64,000 nt of DNA, from contig CAVZSO010000013.1 of assembly GCA_963777975.1 (NCBI GenBank), positions 372,001 to 436,000 of the forward strand, read 5' to 3'. Every line of letters starts with the position of its first letter. The first letter of the stretch is position 1. The position numbers and the translations under genes were made by a program. Under the pieces are notes generated by a model, which saw only the letters and a program-made list of their open reading frames with translations, had not been told where the DNA came from and did no database searches. This DNA comes from CSP1-4 sp963777975 (GTDB lineage Bacteria > Chloroflexota > Limnocylindria > Limnocylindrales > CSP1-4). Below are positions 38,598-49,800 of the stretch, one piece after another.

Positions 38598-39335
38598 CTA
38601 GGGTAGCGGCGCCGTCATGGTCGCGGCATCGCCGGGTGCCGCCGCTTCGCCCTGTGCCGCGGCCCAGGCCGCACGTCGCACGAGGGCGACCTCGGCGGCC
38701 GTATCGCGACCGCGCTGGAAGAGCGCGGATCCGACGACCAGGACATCCGCTCCGAAGGCACCCACGATGCCGGCCGTGTCCCGGTTCACGCCGCCATCGA
38801 CGTGGATCTCACCGGCAGCCGTCGACGCTACGGCCGGCCGGGCGTCGGCGATCTTGTGGGCCTCGTCGGCCAGGAAGCGCTGACCGCCGGCGCCCGGGAC
38901 GACCGTCATGACCATGGCGATGTCGAGTCGGTCGGCATACGGCATCAGGCTGGCGACCGGCGTGCCTGGTGAGATGGCCAGGCCGGCCAGGCGGCCCTCG
39001 TCTCGGATCCGTTGCAGGCTCTCACGCTTGACGAGCTCGGGCTCCGGCGCCTCGACGTGGAAGGTCACCGAATCGGCCCCGGCGCGCAGGAATGACGTCA
39101 TGAAGAGCGCCGGCTGATCGATCATCAAGTGCACATCGAGCGGCAGTCGCGTCAGCCGACGGATCGCCGCCACGACATCGGGACCGAAGGTCAGGTTGGG
39201 CACGAAGTGCCCGTCCATCACGTCGAGGTGAAGCCGGTCGACGCCGGCCTTCTCGAGCGCGCGGACGACCCGGAAGAGGTTGCCGAAGTCGGCCGTCAGG
39301 ATGCTCGCAGCGATGATCGGGCCGGATGCATTCAT
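38598..39335 (-). CDS. rpe: Ribulose-phosphate 3-epimerase
   Basis: TIM-barrel epimerase of the pentose phosphate pathway. 245 residues from the ATG at 39335, which overlaps the rlmN stop as ATGA. Metal and catalytic motifs are present: ASILTADFGN, HLDVMDGHFVPNLTFGP, DVHLMI, MTVVPGAGGQ and EIHVDGGVN. An upstream in-frame extension to 39554 lies over rlmN and is discarded. Confidence 0.95.
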   Translation of the reverse strand: MNASGPIIAASILTADFGNLFRVVRALEKAGVDRLHLDVMDGHFVPNLTFGPDVVAAIRRLTRLPLDVHLMIDQPALFMTSFLRAGADSVTFHVEAPEPELVKRESLQRIRDEGRLAGLAISPGTPVASLMPYADRLDIAMVMTVVPGAGGQRFLADEAHKIADARPAVASTAAGEIHVDGGVNRDTAGIVGAFGADVLVVGSALFQRGRDTAAEVALVRRAAWAAAQGEAAAPGDAATMTAPLP

Positions 39336-40549
39336 CGCGCCACGTCGGCCAGCGCGGCGCTGCTCTCTGCCTCCAGCCGGCTGCGCCGCCGTAAGACGGC
39401 GTCCGGCGTGGGCGTGCCGGCGAGCTCGGCCGCCAGCTGTCCACATGCCGCCCCGATCTCGATGCCTCGGTTGCGCCGGATGGTGGTCGTCACGCCGGCC
39501 GAACGCAGCACCTCGGCAAAATCGGCGATGCGCTCTGCCCGGCTCGGTTGCCACGGGGTGTGCGCGACCGGATTCATGGGGATGAGGTTGACGTGGGCCG
39601 ATCGTCCGGACAGGAGCTGCGCCATGGCCTGCGCATCGGCGAGCGTGTCGTTGATGCCGTCGATCATGACCGACTCGTAGCTCACGCGGCGGCCGGTCAG
39701 GCGCGCGTAGTCGGACGCAGCACGGACCACGTCGAGCACGGGGTACCGTCGGTTGAGGGGCACCAGGACGTCACGCAGTGCCGGCCGTGCCGCGTGCAGC
39801 GAGACCGCCAGCGTGTACTGCGGTCGGTCGCGTAGGAGGCGCTCCATGCCGGGAACGACGCCGCTGGTGGAGATCGTCACGTGGCGTGCCCCGAGGCCGA
39901 AACGACGCGCATCGGTGATGGCCTCGGCGGCAGCGATGACCCGCTCCACGTTCAGCAGCGGCTCACCCATGCCCATGAAGACGACGTTTGACACCCGTCG
40001 GCCCTCCGGTGCCAGGCGTCGCTGCCAGGTCCGGACCTGGTCGACGATCTCGGCGGTCTCGAGATCGCGCATGAAGCCCAGCTCCCCAGTCGCGCAGAAC
40101 GGGCAGCCCACCGCGCAGCCCGCCTGGCTGGAGATGCACACGGTGTTGCGCTCGCGTTGCCCGGCCCGCGCCGGATAGCGCATCAGGACCGACTCGATGA
40201 GCCGTCCATCATCGAGCGTGTGCAGCGCCTTCTCGGTCAGGCCGCCGTCGCCGGCACGGATGGCCGTCGAGGTCATCGTCTCGGCACGGAAGCTCCCGGC
40301 CAGGTCAGCCCGCAACGCGGCGGGCAGCGTTCGCATGGTCTCGAATCCCGCCGCCGACTTGCCCCACACGTCGTCGGCCACCTGCCGCGCTCGATAGGCC
40401 GGCTGCCGATGCTCGACCATCCAGGCGCTCAGCGCCTCGGGCGGCAGGCCACTCAGCCCGGGCCGGGGATCCCTGGCGCCGGGCCGCGCGGCGACGAGCA
40501 GCGGAAGCTCGGCTCGGTCGTGGTCTGCGTCGGGCATGGCGGCGCTCAT
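39332..40549 (-). CDS. rlmN: 23S rRNA/tRNA adenine-2-methyltransferase RlmN
   Basis: Radical-SAM enzyme that methylates A2503 of 23S rRNA and A37 of some tRNAs. From the ATG at 40549 (overlapping the fmt stop as ATGA) it has 405 residues. The cluster motif is CAVGCPFC in NTVCISSQAGCAVGC; also present are GMGEPLLN, ISTSGVVPGM and the methyl-accepting Cys region near the C-terminus (IGAACGQLA). Confidence 0.95.
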   Translation of the reverse strand: MSAAMPDADHDRAELPLLVAARPGARDPRPGLSGLPPEALSAWMVEHRQPAYRARQVADDVWGKSAAGFETMRTLPAALRADLAGSFRAETMTSTAIRAGDGGLTEKALHTLDDGRLIESVLMRYPARAGQRERNTVCISSQAGCAVGCPFCATGELGFMRDLETAEIVDQVRTWQRRLAPEGRRVSNVVFMGMGEPLLNVERVIAAAEAITDARRFGLGARHVTISTSGVVPGMERLLRDRPQYTLAVSLHAARPALRDVLVPLNRRYPVLDVVRAASDYARLTGRRVSYESVMIDGINDTLADAQAMAQLLSGRSAHVNLIPMNPVAHTPWQPSRAERIADFAEVLRSAGVTTTIRRNRGIEIGAACGQLAAELAGTPTPDAVLRRRSRLEAESSAALADVAR

Positions 40550-41527
40550 CCTAGCGAGGGACCGGCGACTCGGCTGCCGACGAGGCCGGGTCGACCACGA
40601 CGCAGCTCCGCGGCTGGCAGGCGACGCCCGCCGGCAAGTTGCAGCTCGAGCAGACGCAGCCGTCCGTCGGCGACGTCGATGGCCAGGCCGTCCCCGTCGG
40701 CCGCGACGGTGCCCGGGCCGCCCGCCGACCCGCCGGGGGTGGCTTCGGGGCCAGCAGACGGGACCGCCTGGGCGGCCCAGACGATGATCCGCCCGAAGGG
40801 CGATTCGAACCAGCAGCCTGGCCAGGGCTGGTACGCGCGGACCATGCGTTCGATGTGGACGACGCTCGACGAGGGATCGAGACGTCCGTCGTCGCGACGC
40901 AGCGGCCGGGTCATGGTCGCGCCCTCGGATGCCTGCGGCACGGCCGGCAGCGCACCGGCGAGCCAAGGCTCGATGGAGGTCGTCAGCAGGTCAGCGGCGG
41001 CCTCGGCGAGATGGCGCTCGAGATGGGGGCCGGTCTCGGTGCCATCGAGCGGCAGACGGCTTCGGGCGATGATCGGCCCGCTGTCGAGGCCGGCGTCCAT
41101 GAGCATCAGGCTGACGCCCGTCTCGAGATCGCCCGCGAGGATGGTGGCCGGGATCGGGCTGGCGCCGCGATGTCGGGGCAGCAGGGACGGATGAAGGTTC
41201 AGCGCGCCCGCGGCCGGCAGGGCCAGGATCTCCGGTGGCACGAGCTGGCCGTAGTCGGCGAGCACGAGCAGGTCGGGCGCCAGCCGAGCGACCGCGTCGA
41301 TGGGCTCCGGGCGTCGCAGGCGCTCGGGCGTCAGGGTCGGCAGTCCCAGGATCTCGGCTCGTTCGCTGCACCGGGGTCGGGGTCACGGTGCCGCCACGGC
41401 CGACCGGTCGGGCTGGGGCGCTGACGACCGTCACGACCTCGACCGAGGGTGCCTCGACGAGTGCATCGAGGATGGGGACCGCGAAGGCGCCGCTGCCGAA
41501 GAAGACGGCCCGGCGCCGCACGGTCAC
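40546..41527 (-). CDS. fmt: Methionyl-tRNA formyltransferase, frame broken once
   Basis: Formylates initiator Met-tRNA. The first ~55 codons from the ATG at 41527 read AVFFGSGAFAVPILDAL; near 41363-41370 the frame shifts and continues EILGLPTLTPERL, then LADYGQLVPPEILALP, the catalytic LNLHPSLLPRHRGASPI with Asn/His and later Asp in MDAGLDSGPI, to the stop at 40546. Corrected length about 327 residues, normal. It is coupled to def upstream (ATGA overlap) and rlmN downstream. Confidence 0.9.
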
Positions 41528-42042
41528 GCGAGCGGTGTCGCGGGCTCCGCGGCCTCGACGTCGTCGCCCGGCCGGGCCTGGGCGACCGAGATGAGGTCGT
41601 CCATCGAATCGAGGTAGTCGATGTACAGCTTGCCCGCCAGGTGGTCCAGCTCGTGTTGCAGTGCGCGCGCCAGGAGGCCGCTGCCGGCGACCTTGATCGC
41701 GCGTCCGAATCGGTTCTGGGCGACCACCCAGACACGCTCCCGCCGAGTCACGTAGGCCACGTAACCCGGGATCGAGAGGCAGCCTTCCAGATCGCGATCG
41801 TCCCCGGTGCCGCGCTCGATGCGAGGGTTCATGAGCTCGTGGAGCTGACCCTCGACCTCGATGACGCAGGCCTGCAGCGCGATCCCCACCTGGGGCGCAG
41901 CGAGGCCGACCCCGGGTGCGTCGCGCATGGTCTCGGTCATGTCGTCGAGCAGGGTGTGCAGGTAGCGCCCGAAGCTGTCCACGGGCTCGCCCTTCAGGCG
42001 CAGGCGCGGATCGCCGAGCGTGACGATGGGGATGACGCTCAT
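41524..42042 (-). CDS. def: Peptide deformylase
   Basis: Metal enzyme that removes the formyl group from nascent proteins. 172 residues from the ATG at 42042. All three motifs are intact: GVGLAAPQVG, EGCLSIPG and HELDHLAG. The def-fmt-rlmN order is common. A TATACT box ends six bases before the ATG, with no Shine-Dalgarno, suggesting a leaderless transcript. Confidence 0.96.
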   Translation of the reverse strand: MSVIPIVTLGDPRLRLKGEPVDSFGRYLHTLLDDMTETMRDAPGVGLAAPQVGIALQACVIEVEGQLHELMNPRIERGTGDDRDLEGCLSIPGYVAYVTRRERVWVVAQNRFGRAIKVAGSGLLARALQHELDHLAGKLYIDYLDSMDDLISVAQARPGDDVEAAEPATPLA

Positions 42043-42048
42043 GGTCGA

Positions 42049-42054
42049 AGTATA
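42049..42054 (-). promoter_or_regulatory. Candidate -10 for leaderless def
   Basis: Minus-strand TATACT within TTTATACT, six bases before the def ATG; would place the transcription start on or beside the start codon. No -35 match. Confidence 0.45.
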
Positions 42055-42088
42055 AAGGGCGCTGTCGGGCGGCCAGCGCCCGGCAAGC

Positions 42089-44567
42089 CTAGAGGAGGCT
42101 TTCGGGGTCGACGTCGACGCTCCACGGTGGTCCAGGGTCGGCGCGCAGGACGGCGCCCGGATCCGTGCCCCGGAGGACGAGATGGAACCGCCAGCGGCCT
42201 CCCCGTCGGGCGATATAGGCCGGAACCGGCCCCAGGACGACCGTGTCGCTGCCCACCTCCTGCGCCAGCGTCCGCAGGCTCCCAGCCATCGTTCGCCCTG
42301 CGGCTTCGGCCGCCGCGCGATCTTCGAGTGCGACGGTGAGCTTGATGTAGCGCCCGAACGGCGGCGCGCCGAATCGTCGTCGAGCCGCCAGCTCATCGCG
42401 ATAGAAGGTCTCGCTGTCTCCGTCGGCCACCGCGCGGATCGCCGGGTGATCAGGGACGTAGGTCTGGATGATGGCGCGGCCCGGCCTCGCTCCCCTCCCC
42501 GCCCGACCGATCGCCTGGCGCAGGAGCTGGTAGGTCCGCTCGGCGCTCCGCTCATCCGGCAGGTTGAGGGCGATGTCGGCCGAGACGATGCCGACGAGGG
42601 CCACGGCCGCGATGTCGAGGCCTTTGGTCACCAGGCGGGTGCCGACGAGCACGTCCAGGGCTCCATCGGCGAACGCGTCCAGGACGCGATCGGCAGCACC
42701 TTTGCGCTCCAGGACGTCCCGGTCGAGGCGTCCGACACGCAGGCTCGGGAAGCGATCACCGACCTCGCGCTCGAGGCGCTCCGTGCCCCCGCCGAGGTAG
42801 CGGATCCGGGCAGACCCGCAGGCCGGGCAACGGGTGGCAGGGGGCGCCGTCGCGCCACAGTGATGACAGCGCAGTGCCATGCCGGTGGCATGGAAGACGA
42901 GCGGCCGCTGGCACTCCGGGCAGACCTGGACGTACCCACAGTCGCGGCACAGCACGATGCTGGCGGTGCCGCGACGATCGAGGACCAGGATGGCCCGATC
43001 GCCAGCTTCCGTGTCCAGGTTCGCCAACGCAGTGGCCAGCGCCGCCGAGAGCAGCGACCGATTGCCATCGGCGAGCTCACGGCGAAGGTCGACGACATCG
43101 ACCACGGGCGCCCGGCCGACAGCCTGCTCCCGAAGCGTGATGCGCTCGATGCGCCCGCCGGCAACGCCGCCCATGGTGACCACGTCCGGCGTGGCGCTGG
43201 AGAGGATGACCGGCGCCGATGCCAGCCGGCCCAGCTCGACGGCCATGTCCCGGGCCTGGAGGCGCGGCGTGCGATCGGACTTGTAGGCGGCGTCGTGCTC
43301 CTCGTCGACGACGATGACCCCCAGGTCGGCGATCGGTGCCAGCAGCGCGGTCCGCGTGCCGACGACGACACCGACGCCGTTCTCCCGGATCCGCCGCCAC
43401 TCATCGGCTCGCTCGCCTTCGCCGAGGCCGGCGTGCAAGATGGCCACATCTTCGGACGTCTCGGTGCGCAACCGGTCCAGCAACGGCGTGGCGAGGGCGA
43501 CCTCCGGCACGAGCACGAGGGCCCCGCGACCGAGTCGACGAGCCGCCGTCACGGCGGCCACGTAGACCGCCGTCTTGCCAGCCGCCGTCACGCCATCGAG
43601 GAGGAAGGTCGACGCGGACCTCGCCTGGACTGCGCTCACGATCGCGGACGTGGCCAACGCCTGGTCGGCGTTCAGCGCCGACCCGGCCGGCATGGCCGGT
43701 GCGTGGCGATCGCGGTCCGCATACGGCACCCGATCGGCGACCGTGGCCTCGAGCTCGACCAGCCCTCGTGCGGCGAGGCTGGTGACGGCACCGCCGCCGA
43801 AGCGCGCCGAGATCTCCGGCGCTGGTACGGCCGGCCGCTGATCGTCCGCCAGCATCGCGATCGCCGCCTGCTGTCGGTGGCCGAGCGGTCGTCCGCCCGC
43901 CGGCCGGTCCAGGCCACGCGCCGCGCGACCCTCGTCCGTCAGGCGGACGAGCCGCACGTACCGGCGATGCACGCTCGGCGGTCGCAGCTCCCAGGCGAGA
44001 TCGATGGCACCGGCGGCACCGAGCGCGCGCAACCGTCGGATGGTGGCGGCGCGATCACGCGCTCCGGTCAGGCGGGCGACCGCGACTGCCAGCTGGGCCG
44101 GCATCGGCGACCTGCGCCAGGAGCTCGGCATCGGCGGCGTTCTGCGCCATCGTGGAGCTCGTTCGGCGACCGACCGAGGTCGTCGACCCGTCTGCGGCCA
44201 AGGCGACCCGGGCGACGTACTCCAGACGCTCGAGCGTCCCGGGCGGAAGCGCGGCACGAACGACCATCGCCGCTGGCGCCAGGTAATGACGGGCGATGAC
44301 GCGCGTCAGAGCGAGCTGCAGCGGCGGCAGCAAGGGCCCTTCGGATCGGACCCGCTCGAGGATGGGCTTGAGGTCCGTGGTCACGCCGTCTGGCGCGGCG
44401 ACCGAGCCGAGCACGATCCCGAGTGCCTGGCGTCGGCCGAACTCGACGATGACCGCCTCGCCAGCAGCCAGGCCGACGAGTCGGTCGGGGACCGTGTAGG
44501 TATAGGTCCTGCCGCCGGCCGCGCCCACCGCATCGACGGCGACCTCGACCGTGCTCGGTTCGAACAT
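42089..44567 (-). CDS. priA: Primosomal protein N' (PriA), frame broken once
   Basis: Replication-restart helicase. The N-terminal DNA-binding domain (VEVAVDAVGAAGGRTYTYTVP) reads from the ATG at 44567. Near 44090-44105 the frame shifts and the rest follows: Walker A LLDGVTAAGKTAVYVAA (Ala-Ala replaces the usual Gly-Ser), DEEH box, zinc cysteines CRDCGYVQVCPEC, CHHCG and CPACG, then GTERLEREV and QAIGRAGRG. Corrected length about 826 residues. All zinc cysteines are present. Confidence 0.9.
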
Positions 44568-44575
44568 GCTCGCTG

Positions 44576-45250
44576 TCAGAGTCGGACCCTGCGCCGTGGA
44601 TGGCGAGCACGCTCGCCATCGAGGATGGCATCGATGGCGGCCGCGGTCCTGTCCACCTCGCCGGTCTCGTTGACGACCACGTGATCGTAGTCCTCGGAGC
44701 GGGCCAGCTCGACGGCGGCGTTCCGCTGGCGGACCTCCAGCTCATCCGCCGTCTCGGTCGCCCGCGCACGGAGGCGCCCGAAGAGCGCCTCGAGCGACGG
44801 CGGGATGAGGAAGATGAGCAGGGCGTTCGAGGCTCGGGCTTTGACCGCGGCGGCGCCCTGGACATCGATCTTGAGGATCACGTCGCGGCCGGCCTGGAGT
44901 GCGTCGAGCACCTGTCGCCGGGGCGTGCCGTACCAGTGGCCATGGACCTCAGCCGACTCGAGCAGCTCCCCAGCGTCACGGAGCTCGGTGAATGCGACCT
45001 GGCTCATGAAGTGGTAGCTGCTGCCCTCGACCTCGCCGGGCCGGGGGGCCCTCGTCGTACAGGTCACGACGTACGTCAGCTCCGGGTCATGGGGTCGCCG
45101 CCGGAGCGCTTCGATGATGGTGTCCTTGCCCACGCCCGACGGTCCGCTGATGATGACCAGCATGGCGCCAGGGGCTCCCGCCTCGAGCGCCGCCGGATCA
45201 TGCGGTCGGGCGGCGTCCGCCTCCACGGTCGGTCGCGAGCTGCCGGTCAT
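44576..45250 (-). CDS. gmk: Guanylate kinase
   Basis: Phosphorylates GMP to GDP. P-loop SGPSGVGKDT (Asp where Ser is usual), CTTRAPRPGEVEGSSYHFM for GMP binding, and IDVQGAAAVK. 224 residues from the ATG at 45250; the kinase core starts at residue 30, so an internal ATG at 45163 is an alternative start. Lies between the RluA-family gene and priA. Confidence 0.94.
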   Translation of the reverse strand: MTGSSRPTVEADAARPHDPAALEAGAPGAMLVIISGPSGVGKDTIIEALRRRPHDPELTYVVTCTTRAPRPGEVEGSSYHFMSQVAFTELRDAGELLESAEVHGHWYGTPRRQVLDALQAGRDVILKIDVQGAAAVKARASNALLIFLIPPSLEALFGRLRARATETADELEVRQRNAAVELARSEDYDHVVVNETGEVDRTAAAIDAILDGERARHPRRRVRL

Positions 45251-45266
45251 CCGACCCGCCCACTGT

Positions 45267-46205
45267 TCATCGGACGACGCCTTCGACCATCAGTCGCAGC
45301 TCCGCCAGCGGCCGCTCGAGGTCGTCGGGCAGCGACGCCTCGGCCCGGATCAGGCGATCGCCGGACGGCGCCATCAGCTCCAGCCGCCAGGCATGGAGGA
45401 AGAGGCGGTCGAGGCCGGGCGGACCCCGCCGCGCGAGGCCCGTGGCATAGACCGGGTCACCCGCGACCGGATGTCCGATGGCGACCAGGTGGACACGGAT
45501 CTGGTGGGTGCGTCCGGTGACGAGGTCGAGCTCGAGCAGCGTCCAGCCCTCGAATCGCTCGCGGACCCGATAGCCGGTCACGCTGGGGCGACCATCCGGC
45601 ACCACCGCCATGCGTGTCCGGTGCCGCGGGTCGCGGCCGATGGGGGCCTCGATCCGACCGACCGCGGCGCCGACGGAACCGGCCACCAGCGCGAGGTACG
45701 TCTTCTTCACGCGCCGCGCCTTGAGCTGCGCCATCAGATGCGCCTGGGCGACATCGTTCTTGGCGACCATGATCAGCCCGCTCGTGTCACGGTCGAGCCG
45801 ATGCACGATGCCCGGTCGGGCGACGCCGGCGATGCCGCCGAAGCTGCCGTCTCGGGCGAGCAGCGCATTGACGAGCGTACCGCTGGCGTGGCCTGGGGCC
45901 GGATGGACGACGAGGCCGGCCGGCTTGTCGATGATCAACAGGTCGGCGTCCTCATAGACCACGGTCAGCGGGATGGCCTCGGCTTCGAGCTCGAGGGGTC
46001 GGACCTCGGGGACGTCGAGCTCCAGCTCGTCGCCGGCGCGGAGGACGGCATTGGCCTTGATGGCGGCGCCGCCAGACGTCAGCCGACCTTCCGTGATGAG
46101 CCGCTGGACGTACGAGCGCGAGAGGCCGGCGGCATCGGCCACGAAGCGGTCGGCCCGGGTACCCGCGGCGCTCTCAGGCACCGCGACCACCACCCGGCCG
46201 ACCAT
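45267..46205 (-). CDS. RluA-family 23S rRNA pseudouridine synthase (RluD-like)
   Basis: 312 residues: an N-terminal S4 RNA-binding domain (SRSYVQRLITEGRLTSGG) and a catalytic domain with HRLDRDTSGLIMVAKND carrying the catalytic Asp, plus GRTHQIRVHL. The position next to lspA is typical for RluD. Target uridines cannot be read from the sequence. Confidence 0.92.
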   Translation of the reverse strand: MVGRVVVAVPESAAGTRADRFVADAAGLSRSYVQRLITEGRLTSGGAAIKANAVLRAGDELELDVPEVRPLELEAEAIPLTVVYEDADLLIIDKPAGLVVHPAPGHASGTLVNALLARDGSFGGIAGVARPGIVHRLDRDTSGLIMVAKNDVAQAHLMAQLKARRVKKTYLALVAGSVGAAVGRIEAPIGRDPRHRTRMAVVPDGRPSVTGYRVRERFEGWTLLELDLVTGRTHQIRVHLVAIGHPVAGDPVYATGLARRGPPGLDRLFLHAWRLELMAPSGDRLIRAEASLPDDLERPLAELRLMVEGVVR

Positions 46206-46206
46206 C

Positions 46207-46842
46207 TCAGCGACCGGCCTCGTCCGCAGACTGCCGCCCGAAGATGGCCGCCGCGAGCAACAGGACGATGGCGATGCTGATCGCCGAGTCGGCGACGTTG
46301 AAGGTATAGAAGCGCCAGCTGCCGATGCCCATGTCGACCCAGTCGATGACGTAGCCGAAGCGGATGCGATCGAGCAGGTTGCCGATCGCTCCGCCCAGCA
46401 GGAGCCCCAGCGCGACCGTCGTCAGCCACGAAGCTCGCGGTCCGCTGCGCGCCTGGACGACGACCAGGATGCCGATGACCACCAGGCTGGCCAGGGCGAG
46501 GATCGGCGCCGCGGCATCGAAGAGGCCGAACAGGCCGCCGTCGTTGTACGACTTGGCGATCCGTACGAGGTCGCCGATGACCTGTGTCGGCTCGCCGAAG
46601 CCGGCGATCGTGCCCTGCGTCGATGCCAGCTTGAACGCGTTGTCGATGACCGCTTTCGACGCCTGGTCGGCGACCACCACACCGAGAGCGAGTCCGAAGA
46701 AGACGAGCCAGCGCCGCAGGCCACTCGCGCGCAGGTCCACGTCTGCGCCGGTGTCGACCGCCGGATCCGCGGGATCGGCCGCGCCACGCACGCCGGGCTC
46801 GAGGTCCCCCTCCACGGTCGCCGTCGGTCGAGCCTCGCTCAT
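46207..46842 (-). CDS. lspA: Lipoprotein signal peptidase (signal peptidase II)
   Basis: Cleaves the signal peptide of prolipoproteins. 211 residues with four membrane helices and both catalytic Asp motifs, GNLLDRIRFGYVIDWVD and TFNVADSAIS. The 40-residue polar N-terminal extension is longer than usual; a later start is not supported by another ATG close to the first helix. Coupled to ileS upstream (ATGA) as in many bacteria. Confidence 0.94.
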   Translation of the reverse strand: MSEARPTATVEGDLEPGVRGAADPADPAVDTGADVDLRASGLRRWLVFFGLALGVVVADQASKAVIDNAFKLASTQGTIAGFGEPTQVIGDLVRIAKSYNDGGLFGLFDAAAPILALASLVVIGILVVVQARSGPRASWLTTVALGLLLGGAIGNLLDRIRFGYVIDWVDMGIGSWRFYTFNVADSAISIAIVLLLAAAIFGRQSADEAGR

Positions 46843-49800
46843 GAGATCCGCTCCAGCCCGATACCGATGCGCCCGCCGCTGACCTCGACCGTCTCGGCCG
46901 TCGCCCCGGCGGGTGGCGAGGCCATCCGAAGGTCGTCGGCCAGCGTGTCCGCGGCCAGCCGCTCGACCGCGCCGCCGAGTCGCTCGGCGAGACCTGGGTC
47001 CATTTCCAGCCAGAGTCGGATGTGGTCGTCCAGCTCGAGGCCAGCGGTCCGGCGCAGCTCCTGGATCGCCCGCTGGATCTCGCGCGCGTCGCCCTCCAGG
47101 CGCAGCTCCTCGGTCAGCGTGGTGTCGAGCACGACGACCAGACCGTCGTCGGCAGCGACCGCAGTGCCCGGTCGCGGCGCAGCCTGGATCTCGACCTCGT
47201 CGGCCGTCAGCTCGACACCCGCCAGTCGCACGCCCCCGTCGGCCAGGAACTCGACCGTGCCAGAGCGGGCCGCGGCCATGACCGCCGGGATGGCACCGCC
47301 GAGCCGCTTCCCGATGCGCGGCAGCAGGGGCTTGACGCGACGCTCGACGAGATCCGAGTCGTCATCGATGACCGTGACCGTGTGGACGTTGGCCTCGGCG
47401 GCCACCAGGTCGAGCAGCGCCGGCGTCAGGGCGGTCGCCCTGCCGGGGACCGCCAGCCAGGCCGCAGCGAGCGGCTGCCGTGAGCGGAGCTTGGCACTCG
47501 ACCGCAGGGTGCGCGTGAGCTCGACCGCCCGGCGAGCGATGGCCATCGACATCTCCAGGCCCTCGTCGCGATCCGCGCTGAGGCGGGCCGTCGGCCAGGC
47601 GGTGAGATGCACCGAATCGGTCGCGCCGGGCAGCTCCGAGGTCAGGTTGTCGTACATCGACTCGGCGAGGAACGGCAGCATGGGCGCCAGGAGGCCGCTG
47701 GTCGCTACCAGGACCGCGTGCAGCGTCGCGAACGCGCCGCTGCGCTCGATGGGCGTCGCGGTCCGCGAGAAGCGACGCCGGCTGAGGCGCAGGTACCAGG
47801 TCGAGAGGTCGTCGACGAAGCTCGACAACGCGCGGGCGGCAGCCGAGGCATCGAAGTCGTCGAGCTTCCGGCCGACCTCGGCCGCCACGCCGGCTGCCCT
47901 GGTCAGCAGCCAGCGGTCGAGCACGTGGCGCTCGCCGACAGGCGGTGTCTGCCCGTCGTCAGGACGCCAGCCGGAGAGCCGGGCGTAGGTCACGAAGAAG
48001 GCATAGACGTTCCAGAGGACCAGCAGCTCGCGGCGTGCCTCATCGGCGGCATGCCAGCCGAAGAGGATGTTGTCCTCGGGCCGCGCCTTGGCGTACATCC
48101 AGCGCATGACGTCGACGCCCATCCGATCGGCGGCCTCGTCGAACTCGATGGCGTTGCCCCAGCTCTTGTGCATCCCCCGTCCGTCCTCGCCGACGACCAG
48201 GGCATAACCGAAGATGGTCTTGAATGGCTCCTCGCGACGGAGGACCGTGCTCATGGCAAGCATCGAGTAGAACCAGTTGCGGAATTGCCCCGGAAAGCTC
48301 TCCGTGATGAAGTCGGCCGGAAACCAACGCGCCCAGTAGTCGGGATCCTCACGGAAGTGGACCGTGCTGAAGGGCACGATGCCGGCGTCCAGCCATGGGT
48401 TGCCGACGTCGCGGATGCGCGAGACCGGCTCGCCGCACGCCGTGCAGGCGATGCGCACGGCGTCGATGAAGGGTCGGTGGGGCGTGTGGCCCTCGAACGC
48501 CTCCCAGCCATCGATGGCTCGTTCGCGAAGCTCCTCGCGCCCGCCGACGACCGAGACCGCGCCGCAGGCGGCGCAGTCGTAGATCGGCAGCGCCAGCCCC
48601 CAATAGCGCTTCTTGCTGATCATCCAGTCGTGCATGTTGAGCAGCCAGTCGAGCTCTCGCTCGTAACCGAACGACGGGATCCAGCGGATGCGATCGACGA
48701 CCTCCATGATCTGGTAGCGGAGACTCCGATCGACCTGTTCCGCGGTCAGCGTCTCGCGTGGCTGGTCATAGACCTCGCCCATGCTGATGAACCACTCGTC
48801 GACCAGGCGGAAGACGAGCGGCGTGCCGCAACGCCAGCAGTGTGGATAGCGGTGGGTGATCGTCTCCAGCCGATAGAACCGCCCATGATGCTTGAGGCGC
48901 TCGATGATCGGCTCGGTCACGTCGCGCACGTCGCGACCGGACAGCGCCTCGAAGCCCTCGATGAAGATGCCCGACTCGTCGAGTGGTGCGATGACCGGCA
49001 GCCCCAGACGCTTGCCAAGCTGGAAGTCCTCGGCTCCGCAGCCGGGAGCGACGTGGACGATGCCCGTCCCCTCCTCTTCCCCGACCTCGTCCCAGGCGAC
49101 CACCCGGTGTTCGTAGGGCCCGGTCCCTTCCGGGCTGACCCAGGCACCGAACGCGTTGCGGACGGCGGGCAGCTCGTCGAACGGGCCGGCGTATCGCCAG
49201 CCGACGAGGTCGCGACCGGGCCGCTCTTCGAGCACCTCGAAGGGCCCGAGGACCGCTGCCTTGAGCGTGCCGCGGCCGAGCCAGAAGACGTCCTCACCCT
49301 GCCGGATGCGGACATACGTGATGGCCTCACCGACCGCCGCCGCGACGTTCGAGGTCAAGGTCCAGGGGGTGGTCGTCCAGACCAGCAGCGACTCGCCCGG
49401 TCGATCGAGCAGCGGCAGCCGGATGGTCAGGCCGGGATCCTCGCGATCCTGATAGCCCTCGGTCATCTCGTGCTGGCTGATGCCGGTCCCGCAGCGCGCG
49501 CACCAGGGCATCGTGTCGTGGCCCTTGATCAGCCAGCCGCGCTCGTGGCAGGCGGCCAGGAAGCCCCAGATGAGGTCGTTGTTCTCGTTGCTGAACGTGA
49601 AGTACGAGCCGCCCAGGTCGGGCATGCCCAATCGCCCGACGATCATCTCGACGCTGTCCGTGACCGGTCCATCGGGTCCCTGCACCGTGACCGTAGCCGC
49701 CGGGTCTGTGGCCAGCAGGTCGCGCAGCCGGCGCAGCTCGTGGGGGTCATCCCAGTCCATCCACATGCCCAGGCGGATGGATGCTTCGGTGATCCGCGCC

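Noticed and set aside
42182..44299. 705-codon plus-strand frame opposite priA
   Set aside because: Antisense shadow; priA motifs are clear on the minus strand.
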